Origin: Clostridiaceae bacterium
GTDB taxonomy: Bacteria; Bacillota_A; Clostridia; Acetivibrionales; Acetivibrionaceae
Length of the DNA: 8,245 bases
Assembly: GCA_012513545.1 (NCBI GenBank)
Contig: JAAZCB010001326.1
Location: 1 to 8,245, forward strand
Direction of reading: 5' to 3'
Shown: in pieces, positions 1-5,815 of the stretch
Layout of the letters: each line of letters opens with the position of its first letter
How positions within the stretch are numbered: the first letter of the stretch is position 1
Notes under the pieces: generated by a model
Told to the model about the DNA's origin: nothing
The model's input: only the letters and a program-made list of their open reading frames with translations
The model's database searches: none
Program-made: the position numbers and the translations under genes

Positions 1-594
1 GACAACTAATTCATATACCTTGGCAATAATATCTAGAGATTCTTCATCCATACCGGACACAACCTTGACGATAGTCTCAAGCCTGTGCACTTTATCCCCG
101 GGATTTATTCTTTCCGGCGAATAACCAATTTTAAAATCTACTCCGCACTTTAAGCCCGACTCCCGTTCTAATATAGGAACACATATTTCTTCAGTTACTC
201 CGGGATATACGGTAGATTCGTATACCACAATGGAACCCTTGGTAAGATTACGACCCAGGGTAGTACTGGCTCCAATGACCGGTGACAGGTCAGGAGTATG
301 ATCCACATTTACCGGGGTGGGAACGGCTACGATATGAAACTTAGCCTCTCTAAGCCGCGTTTCATCGGCAGTAAAATCCACAGTACAAGCGGCTATAGCC
401 TCATCTCCCACTTCCTTAGTTGGATCAATACCACTCTTGTATAAATCAATCTTGGCTTGATTCACATCAAAGCCGATAACATCCGCCTTCCTTGAAAAGG
501 ATACTGCTATCGGCATACCCACATAGCCTAACCCTATTAGGCTGATTTTTTCTTTCCTATTTAATATATCGTTATAAAGATTACTAAAGCTCAT
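1..594 (-). CDS. wbpA: UDP-N-acetylhexosamine 6-dehydrogenase, WbpA/TviB type (3' part beyond window)
   Basis: Predicted NAD-dependent dehydrogenase that oxidises C6 of a UDP-N-acetylhexosamine (UDP-GlcNAc or UDP-GalNAc) to the uronic acid, a cytoplasmic step in capsule or exopolysaccharide synthesis. The 198 visible residues cover the N-terminal NAD domain: Rossmann motif IGLGYVG at 20-26, VPTPV at 91-95, ESTVYPG at 126-132 and YSPERINPGD at 158-167. The last motif is characteristic of the WbpA/TviB branch rather than of UDP-glucose dehydrogenase or WecC. The central and UDP-binding domains, including the catalytic Cys, lie past base 1, so substrate cannot be judged. ATG at 594 is chosen because a GGAGAGGGG Shine-Dalgarno (603-611) sits 8 nt upstream. 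It follows the PHP-ATPase module after 176 bp and resumes the polysaccharide theme of the genes above 3412. UDP-GlcNAc versus UDP-GalNAc is undecided; the family call is firm. Confidence 0.93.
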   Translation of the reverse strand, partial: MSFSNLYNDILNRKEKISLIGLGYVGMPIAVSFSRKADVIGFDVNQAKIDLYKSGIDPTKEVGDEAIAACTVDFTADETRLREAKFHIVAVPTPVNVDHTPDLSPVIGASTTLGRNLTKGSIVVYESTVYPGVTEEICVPILERESGLKCGVDFKIGYSPERINPGDKVHRLETIVKVVSGMDEESLDIIAKVYELVV

Positions 595-770
595 TTGATT
601 TTCCCCTCTCCACCTCAAACATTTATACAAACTAATAGGGTAGATCCCCTAGTTGTTACCGGTCCCTAAAGAACGCCAAATTTGCGAATACTCCAATGAG
701 CGACATTATTGTTTACCTTCCCTGCATTATGTAATGTGATTTTGACAAGAGCGTTATCGATCTCAAAGCA
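595..770 (-). other. Spacer between the acidic small gene and the UDP-sugar dehydrogenase
   Basis: No convincing gene is present. On the minus strand there is an imperfect hairpin: AACT/AGTT (630-633 with 651-654) and AGGG/CCCT (637-640 with 647-650), with a 3-nt bulge and a 6-nt loop. No T-run follows it in the minus direction, so it is not a standard intrinsic terminator. A TATAAA box (minus strand, about 622-627) is a weak -10 candidate for the dehydrogenase. It has no good -35 and lies very close to the ribosome binding site. A 16-codon ATG ORF (706 to 656, minus) has a GGAAGG sequence upstream and is noted separately. Confidence 0.4.
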
Positions 771-1085
771 CTATGCTTGTGAACTAAGTTCACGTCTAAT
801 AGCTTCCGTTGCCTCGCGGAGTTCGCGATTGATATCCATTATATACTCTGAACAAACATCTTTGTATAGCCCTCTCGCATACCCATCTTCAATAGAAAAC
901 TCTAAACTAATATCATCTTCAACAGCAAGTTGCAATAATTTGGTAAATACGTTTTTCAAGTCGTTTTGACATGTAGCGTTGTTCAAGTTTATTTGTGGCA
1001 GATCGTCTTCACTGATATGAAAGGATAAAATATCAGTATCTTCATCAAGCGCTGAAAGCTTTACATTAATTACTCTTTGACTCAT
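771..1085 (-). CDS. Small acidic protein of unknown function, partner gene of the PHP-ATPase
   Basis: I do not recognise this 104-residue family by name. It is strongly acidic: about 21 Asp/Glu against 10 Lys/Arg, giving a net charge near -11. There is no signal peptide or membrane segment. The N-terminal half looks beta-rich (VINVKLSAL at 5-13, DILSFHIS at 18-25). The C-terminal half looks helical, with a motif-like stretch DGYARGLYKDVCSEY at 67-81 followed by a charged helix to the end. The ATG at 1085 is preferred because GGAAGGA (1091-1097) lies 5 nt upstream. An in-frame ATG at 1103 would add six residues but places that site inside the gene. The gene overlaps the end of the PHP-ATPase gene by 20 bp, so the two are probably translationally coupled and work together. 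A regulatory, inhibitory or adaptor subunit of the ATPase is plausible, but that is inference from position and charge only. Confidence 0.8.
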   Translation of the reverse strand: MSQRVINVKLSALDEDTDILSFHISEDDLPQINLNNATCQNDLKNVFTKLLQLAVEDDISLEFSIEDGYARGLYKDVCSEYIMDINRELREATEAIRRELSSQA

Positions 1086-3186
1086 AGATATCCTTCCTTT
1101 CATAAAATGCTTCTTTGCTTCCTTCTAAGGTGTGCAAACTTTCATCCGTCCAGCTTTTAATATCGCTTTCATCATCAATGTTTACTAGCCTGTCATTAAA
1201 AGGATTGCCGACATATGTCGTATACTCCCCATTCTGATGAACGCGATAAATAGACATATAGGGAAGCGTTCTAACAGCAATATTCGCATTATGCGTTGCG
1301 ATAATAATACATTTCCTGCGTTTAGCCAAAGCACTTATTAACGGTCTTATATTGGTATCAATATAAGAGTTGCCCATACCAAGTTCCGGTTCATCAAGGA
1401 AATACGCATCAGCTTCCTCGCTCAATGTCTGCTGCAGAAGCAAGATGCCTTTTTCGCCATTCGATGGTGTGTATTCAGCACTGTCGTCAGTAATTATCTG
1501 TTTTGATCTTCCAAGGAAGCATTTTGTTGAAGTAATACTCTTTTCTTCAAATTTATCCAACAGTTCACTGAGCTTATATGAAATGTCGTTTTCGAAAATA
1601 TGCTCTCTAATATATTCAAGACGTTCCTTTAATTCTTGTAGGAACCTAATGCCTTCCATAAACTCGCTAGTGCGTGAATTCTCACATAGCATTCTATATT
1701 TTCGATTTATAAATATATCGCCCTTGTCTTCAAGTGTCCCCAATTTCACTCTTTCGTTGTGCTCTGGTCTTGACAGATTATCCAATATCTTATTAACAAG
1801 TCGTAAAAGCTCAATTCGCTTTTGAGCCAAATCCCTTAGGCCGGTCGATGATGGTCTTGAGACTGTATCTGAGTTCCGATCCGCAATTCTTTTTATGTTA
1901 TCAATGCTTGCATTTGTAAGTTTTATCGAATATTCAGCAATTAAGTCATCTCTACGTTTTATCTGAATTTCTTGAATCAAAACATTTAACGCTTCAAATA
2001 AATTATGACTGAGATCTTCTCCGATGTACTCGGAAACATTCATTCCACGCAACCTTTTTGTTACAGCGTCAATATCATTTTTATCCTTTTTATGTTCATC
2101 ATAGTTATTAGGTTTGACATATTGAACGTCGGTGGCCTCTGTGATCTTCATTCGACTCTTATTGCCACTATTTCCCCTAGTCCGATACCAGTTCAAATAG
2201 TTGGCAAATTGAGTCGGATTACCATCGGTCCAGCTGGATAAAGCGTCGAATTCTTCACTACATGGTGACGCACCAACTTTTCCTAAATCCGCTTCCATGT
2301 CGCGAAGACTCATAAGGGCATCAAACTCATTTCCACGCTCTGATGCAATACACTTTTTGCAAACAAGTCCTTGTGCAAGCATTTCAGCATGAAGAGATTT
2401 AAGTATTTCTGTTTTTCCGGTACCTTTTTGACCAAATAGTATGTTGACATCGGGATAAATTCTTAATATAAAATGAACTGATTTATGGGGAGAAGCTTTA
2501 AGTTCATAAGGCTGTTTCTTGTTAAGTAGTGTTTCTACTACTACGGGGTCACGCTTAGCTAACATACAAAACTGAGAAAAGTTCTCGACTGGTAACCTCA
2601 ATTCAGCAAAAGTACATTTCTCATATTCTTTCCACTCCTTAACATCACTACCTATCATTACATTGAAGTTGTAATTTGCAAAGACTCCAAGGGTTCTATG
2701 GTCAGGAGTCTCGTTAAATACACGTGACTTATCACCAACCAATTCAAGTAATTTTTCTAAATCTTCTTCGGTAACCGCTGGTTTCTTATGGAAATGAGAG
2801 ATGTAAATAACATCGCACCCATTAAAAGCTTCGTATACCTCATCCAATGTATGTGTGCATGTTTCCAAATTTTTATCAACAAACAGGAGGTTTACTCGAC
2901 TTGAAAAATCCTCCACTTTATCCGGATTTGCGATTACAATCAAGTGCCATTTCTTCGCATTATCTTTGACATCAATTTCTACACCAGGCCACACTTGACA
3001 AATGTCATGGATTATATCACATAGCGACTTATACTGTTCAAAGTCAAAAGAATTATGATTCGTGATGGCAACAATTTTTACATCTGCATCAATGATTTTG
3101 CTGCGAAACAAATCAGGCGTAACATTGCGGCCTGTGCCATCGCCACATTTGACACTTTTTGTATGACAATGCAGATCAATCTTCAA
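1066..3186 (-). CDS. PHP-domain phosphoesterase fused to SMC/ABC-like ATPase (Ppl/TrlF-like, putative defence protein)
   Basis: A cytoplasmic 706-residue two-domain protein. Residues 1 to about 185 form a PHP metal-dependent phosphoesterase domain: HCH at 6-8, TNHNSFD at 42-48, GVEID at 68-72, WHLIV at 80-84, SHFHK at 130-134 and GSDVKEW at 179-185. Lys183 stands where PHP proteins usually have the His of a D-x-H motif. From about 235 an ATPase begins, with Walker A GQKGTGKT at 252-259. A roughly 310-residue charged, largely helical insert follows. Then come an ABC-type signature SNGEKG at 575-580, Walker B FLDEPE at 596-601 and a switch His632 in ATHNAN, the layout of SMC/Rad50-like ATPases. 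The start is TTG at 3186, with GAGGAGGG (3193-3200) 6 nt upstream; no ATG fits the domain start. PHP-SMC ATPases include Ppl, reported as anti-phage, and proteins annotated TrlF-like. The domain assignment is strong; substrate (nucleic acid or nucleotide) and a defence role are inferred. The overlapping downstream acidic gene is the likely partner. Confidence 0.88.
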   Translation of the reverse strand: MKIDLHCHTKSVKCGDGTGRNVTPDLFRSKIIDADVKIVAITNHNSFDFEQYKSLCDIIHDICQVWPGVEIDVKDNAKKWHLIVIANPDKVEDFSSRVNLLFVDKNLETCTHTLDEVYEAFNGCDVIYISHFHKKPAVTEEDLEKLLELVGDKSRVFNETPDHRTLGVFANYNFNVMIGSDVKEWKEYEKCTFAELRLPVENFSQFCMLAKRDPVVVETLLNKKQPYELKASPHKSVHFILRIYPDVNILFGQKGTGKTEILKSLHAEMLAQGLVCKKCIASERGNEFDALMSLRDMEADLGKVGASPCSEEFDALSSWTDGNPTQFANYLNWYRTRGNSGNKSRMKITEATDVQYVKPNNYDEHKKDKNDIDAVTKRLRGMNVSEYIGEDLSHNLFEALNVLIQEIQIKRRDDLIAEYSIKLTNASIDNIKRIADRNSDTVSRPSSTGLRDLAQKRIELLRLVNKILDNLSRPEHNERVKLGTLEDKGDIFINRKYRMLCENSRTSEFMEGIRFLQELKERLEYIREHIFENDISYKLSELLDKFEEKSITSTKCFLGRSKQIITDDSAEYTPSNGEKGILLLQQTLSEEADAYFLDEPELGMGNSYIDTNIRPLISALAKRRKCIIIATHNANIAVRTLPYMSIYRVHQNGEYTTYVGNPFNDRLVNIDDESDIKSWTDESLHTLEGSKEAFYERKDIYESKSN

Positions 3187-3192
3187 GTCACG

Positions 3193-3200
3193 CCCTCCTC
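3193..3200 (-). promoter_or_regulatory. Strong Shine-Dalgarno that fixes the TTG start of the PHP-ATPase
   Basis: The minus strand reads GAGGAGGG, then six bases, then TTG AAG ATT GAT. The first PHP metal motif (HCH) is only six codons in, so an internal start would lose it. The frame upstream has no better start codon. This supports a TTG initiation codon with a near-perfect ribosome binding site. Confidence 0.75.
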
Positions 3201-3218
3201 ACTTGAATAGTTTTTATT

Positions 3219-3227
3219 ACTATACCA
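3219..3227 (-). promoter_or_regulatory. Candidate extended -10 promoter for the PHP-ATPase module
   Basis: The minus strand reads TGGTATAGT, a TGn extended -10 followed by a 5/6 match to TATAAT. No good -35 lies at 16-18 bases (the best is TTATTG-like), as is tolerated for extended -10 promoters. It would give a leader of roughly 25-30 nt ending in the strong ribosome binding site. Its position suggests the module has its own transcript independent of the sugar operon. This is predicted by eye only. Confidence 0.45.
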
Positions 3228-3281
3228 GCATAGCACCTAACCAATAAACAGTATTTTTTCATATCCCTATATAAGCAATGT

Positions 3282-3303
3282 GCAGGTAGTTTGATTCACC
3301 TGC
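3282..3303. repeat. Inverted repeat GCAGGT / ACCTGC
   Basis: A perfect 6-bp inverted repeat with a 10-base loop. No T-run follows on either strand, so it is not a typical intrinsic terminator. It could be an operator or a structural element upstream of the module promoter. Chance is also possible at this length. Confidence 0.35.
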
Positions 3304-3378
3304 TTCGTGATGCATTTATATTCCCGTCTTACCAAACACCGTGATATCAGCTATGCGCCAGCAGGTGTATCCTTTACT

Positions 3379-3407
3379 ATGGCGGATTAGCTCATGAACC
3401 ACGCCAT
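3379..3407 (-). repeat. Stem-loop just after the acyltransferase gene
   Basis: On the minus strand ATGGCG pairs with CGCCAT. After one bulged T, GGTT pairs with AATC (one G-U pair), leaving an 8-base loop. It begins only a few bases after the stop codon at 3412, where the sugar operon would be expected to end. No run of T follows, so it may be a weak or Rho-assisted terminator, or an RNA-stabilising 3' hairpin. The pairing is visible; the function is inferred. Confidence 0.4.
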
Positions 3408-3411
3408 GGCA

Positions 3412-4077
3412 TCAAAGTAAAACTACCTCATCGCTTGTTTTCTCAAGAATGATACCGCGTTGTGGAACAAAAACACTGCTATCTGGTAATGATTTGTACA
3501 CATAAGCCCCTGCTCCTACTAATACCTTATTGTGTATTTCAATATCATTTTTACAAACGCTACCCGACCCAAAGAAACATTTATCGTATACTTTTACTCT
3601 GCCTGACAGCGTCACGCTTGCAGCAAACCAATTATAATTTCCAATACAAGAATGATGGCTTATATTGGTTCCGTTCCATAAAATATTCCCGTCACCTAAT
3701 TTTGAGAAAGGTTGTATTATCACATGCTCTAAAATTACGCAGCCTTCTCCTATGGTCGCGTTAGTCGCAATGGTGGCACTTGGATGGATATACGACAAGA
3801 TTTTAACTTTATGCTCTTTTAGCCATAAAAATACACTGTGTCTCGTTTCATTCATATGAGTATAACCAACTGGAACGTAAACGCCGACATTCTCTGTACC
3901 ATGATTCTCAATCACATCTTCAATTGCGTACAGATCTTGCGGTAATTCTTCACCTGATTTGTCAGCAATATATTTTTTATTTAGAACAAAGCCATCAATA
4001 TTACCACCTTCAGTCATAATATAATGATAAAGAAGCAAAGCTAATGCGTTTGTTCCAAAAATATAGTAATTTTTCAT
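3412..4077 (-). CDS. NeuD/PglD-like sugar acyltransferase, left-handed beta-helix
   Basis: Predicted acetyl- or acyl-CoA-dependent transferase acting on a sugar nucleotide in the cytoplasm. The 221 residues match the usual length of the NeuD/PglD group. An N-terminal Rossmann-like sugar-binding domain (YYIFGTNALA, 4-13) is followed from about residue 95 by hexapeptide repeats such as IHPSATIATNATIG and VYDKCFFGSGSVCKN. The catalytic His of the group is probably His141 or His142 in NISHHSCIG. ATG at 4077 lies 2 bp after the stop of the ATP-grasp gene. Its GGAG site (4091-4094) is inside that gene at a rather long 13-nt spacing, so coupling is likely. It is the last gene of the sugar operon. 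By analogy with PglD it could N-acylate a 4-amino sugar; by analogy with NeuD it could O-acetylate. The sequence does not decide. Confidence 0.88.
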   Translation of the reverse strand: MKNYYIFGTNALALLLYHYIMTEGGNIDGFVLNKKYIADKSGEELPQDLYAIEDVIENHGTENVGVYVPVGYTHMNETRHSVFLWLKEHKVKILSYIHPSATIATNATIGEGCVILEHVIIQPFSKLGDGNILWNGTNISHHSCIGNYNWFAASVTLSGRVKVYDKCFFGSGSVCKNDIEIHNKVLVGAGAYVYKSLPDSSVFVPQRGIILEKTSDEVVLL

Positions 4078-4079
4078 AT

Positions 4080-5201
4080 TTATTTCTGCGCTCCTGTATA
4101 TATGAAGTATCCAAATCTATCTGAACTGTTCAGCACTTCGCGAGAAAAAACGGAATCTTCTAATATTAATCTCTCAATTGTATATTTCGTGCTATTTTTA
4201 ATTACTTCCAATTCTGAAATGTCGGGTTCACCTAAGACAAAACGAACATTTGCTTGACTGCAATGTTTTCCAACATTAAATACAAGTTTATTTCCGCAGG
4301 CAACGTCAATAACCATCTCAACATAGTCATAGCCAGTTGAAAGACGCACGAGGTCAGTGCCAATATAGTCTCCGCCCATACGAGCTCCTATTTCAATAAT
4401 TCCGATTTCCTTATTATCAATGATACGGAACTCTACATGAGCGGCACCATTTTTGATGTCAAGAGCTGCAACAGCTCTTTTAACCACATCGGTCAAATAC
4501 TCTTTCAGGTGTTCTGGAATACTGGCTGGCTGTGTGTGTCCAGTTTCTATATAATGCGGATAGCCTGTTGTCATTTTCTCTGTAAATGCGAGGATATGAC
4601 AGACCCCATCCTGGCAGATGCACTCAGCACTGTACTCCGGACCATCCATAAAATTTTCAATGATGGCTTCTCCTGTCAAGGATTCTGATGTAGCATAATC
4701 CACAGCGGCTCTCAACTCATCAAATTTATCGACTCTTGTAACGCCTTTACTACTCCATCTATCAGTCGGCTTAACAATAACAGAATAGTCATGTTCTTCC
4801 ATGAACTGCAAATCCGTGTTTTTGTCTACTTTCGTAAACCATGGAGTATACAAACCCGCTTTTTTGAACGTACAGCGCATTAAATACTTGTTTCTCGCAA
4901 CCGCGTCTGTTTTCTCGCTATTGCAGACTAAACCAAGATTGCGAGCTACATAATTTACTGTGTTTACGGTAAAATCAGAAGTAATGGATGTCACGCCAAC
5001 GATATTTAAACCTTTGCAGATTTCAAGAATCTTTTCTTTATCAGCAACGCTCAAAGGATAAAAGTGGTCTGCAGACTTTTCACCAGGGTCTCCGCACTCC
5101 CATGCAAACACATGAGTTTCATAACCTTTTTCTTTTGCCTTACGGATGAGAATATCGATAGCCTCATTCGCACCAATAATTGCAATTTTGGGTTTATTCA
5201 T
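4080..5201 (-). CDS. ATP-grasp carboxylate-amine ligase, sugar-modification operon
   Basis: Predicted ATP-dependent ligase that activates a carboxylate as acyl phosphate and joins it to an amine. The 373 residues show a pre-ATP-grasp Rossmann-like domain (KIAIIGANEA at 5-14), then the ATP-grasp fold. VIVKP carries the ATP-binding Lys144, followed by the flexible loop SSKG at 150-153. Next are ENFMDG (182-187), HVEF with Glu257 and IEIGARMGGD with Glu270 and Arg274, the expected Mg/ATP ligands. ATG at 5201 is chosen because AGGAGG (5210-5215) lies 8 nt upstream and because it makes an ATGA overlap with the GNAT stop. An in-frame start at 5243 lacks support. Between an aminotransferase and two acyltransferases, the simplest role is to couple an amino acid or other acid to the 4-amino group of the dideoxyhexose. 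Substrate is inferred from context; related ligases act in peptide and cofactor pathways. Confidence 0.85.
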   Translation of the reverse strand: MNKPKIAIIGANEAIDILIRKAKEKGYETHVFAWECGDPGEKSADHFYPLSVADKEKILEICKGLNIVGVTSITSDFTVNTVNYVARNLGLVCNSEKTDAVARNKYLMRCTFKKAGLYTPWFTKVDKNTDLQFMEEHDYSVIVKPTDRWSSKGVTRVDKFDELRAAVDYATSESLTGEAIIENFMDGPEYSAECICQDGVCHILAFTEKMTTGYPHYIETGHTQPASIPEHLKEYLTDVVKRAVAALDIKNGAAHVEFRIIDNKEIGIIEIGARMGGDYIGTDLVRLSTGYDYVEMVIDVACGNKLVFNVGKHCSQANVRFVLGEPDISELEVIKNSTKYTIERLILEDSVFSREVLNSSDRFGYFIYTGAQK

Positions 5202-5815
5202 GCTACCGTCCTCCTCGCATTCGAGTCGGGAAGCGTAGCACAAATAGCGATTTGATTAGGTAGGAGTACCCCCCCAATTTGTGAAATATTACCAAATTTC
5301 AACCACATTTTTTTCGTTACCCCCATTACGAGAACATCGACGTAGGTGTTGCCACGTAGATAGTCTTCCCTTAATACACCTTCACATAGAAATCCCGCTT
5401 TTTCGTATACCTTTATCCCAGAAATATTATCAGCCATCACAGTTAAAAATACGCGGTTTAGCATCATCTTCTCAAAAGCGATTTTTAAGATTTCAATTGT
5501 TGCAAGCTTCGCATATCCCTTCCCACGTGCATCAGCTTCACCAATAAAAATACCAAATTCACCTTTATTGCTCTGCCTGTCAATATTCTTGATGAATACA
5601 GTGCCAATATCCGTGTTTGTACTATTTTCTGAAACAACGATGATGTACTGAGCACAAGACCCCGTTTCAACCTTGCTCTTCAGCCAGCCCAAATGTTGCT
5701 CTGCAGTTAATTCAGACTGAGTAAAAAGATTCCTTTTTACAGAATCAGAATTTCGCCACCGAACAATGTTGTCAGTATCTGATGCTTTGATTTTTCTTAA
5801 AATTACTTCACTCAT
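5198..5815 (-). CDS. GNAT N-acetyltransferase (PseH/RimJ-like), with unusual C-terminal tail
   Basis: Predicted acetyl-CoA-dependent N-acetyltransferase, probably acting on the amino sugar made by the preceding aminotransferase. The GNAT fold spans residues 1 to about 171 of 205: an N-terminal VRWRNSDSVK segment (18-27) typical of the RimJ/PseH group, the acetyl-CoA loop ARGKGYA at 96-102, and NISGIKVYEKAGF at 130-142. The final 34 residues (from about 172) are unlike the core and contain the G7 tract that encodes Gly181-Gly182. The start ATG at 5815 overlaps the aminotransferase stop (ATGA). No strong ribosome binding site precedes it, so coupled translation is likely. The stop overlaps the ATP-grasp start in the same way. 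PseH and WecD acetylate 4-amino sugars and are the nearest functional analogies. An N-terminal protein acetylase function is less likely in this setting. Confidence 0.85.
   Translation of the reverse strand: MSEVILRKIKASDTDNIVRWRNSDSVKRNLFTQSELTAEQHLGWLKSKVETGSCAQYIIVVSENSTNTDIGTVFIKNIDRQSNKGEFGIFIGEADARGKGYAKLATIEILKIAFEKMMLNRVFLTVMADNISGIKVYEKAGFLCEGVLREDYLRGNTYVDVLVMGVTKKMWLKFGNISQIGGVLLPNQIAICATLPDSNARRTVA
5269..5275 (-). repeat. Homopolymer tract, G7 on coding strand, in GNAT gene 3' end
   Basis: Seven consecutive C on the plus strand (G on the coding strand) lie inside the GNAT gene at codons 181-183. Gain of one G would end the protein at TAA 5258-5256, five codons after the tract. 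Loss of one would carry it in another frame to TAG 5205-5203, just before the next start. The tract and both outcomes are read directly; actual variation is not shown. Confidence 0.7.

Larger units (their letters stand above)
3187..3411 (-). other. 225-bp spacer between sugar operon and PHP-ATPase module
   Basis: No gene of usual size is present. It holds the candidate promoter near 3219-3227 and two inverted repeats (3282-3303 and 3379-3407). A third copy of the hexamer GCAGGT lies at 3361-3366. On the minus strand all three frames are broken by stops, but two have moderately long open stretches, so a decayed gene or a dispersed intergenic repeat is possible. I cannot tell which from the sequence alone. 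Confidence 0.5.

Noticed and set aside
709..969. 86-codon plus-strand frame opposite the acidic gene
   Set aside because: The Ser/Leu-rich low-information translation is typical of an antisense shadow. The minus-strand gene has a good start site and overlaps its partner.
1370..1825. 151-codon open frame on the plus strand
   Set aside because: It lies antisense within the PHP-ATPase gene across its ATPase signature and Walker B region, and its translation shows no family motifs. It is a shadow of the real gene.
1066..3186. Identity as RloC or PrrC anticodon nuclease
   Set aside because: The ATPase resembles those in general layout, but the effector domain is a clear N-terminal PHP domain. 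I see no zinc-hook CxxC at the coiled-coil tip; the CKKC at 276-279 lies just after Walker A.
3379..3407. Intrinsic (Rho-independent) terminator for the sugar operon
   Set aside because: The stem-loop is credible but no T-run follows on the minus strand, so I list it only as an inverted repeat.
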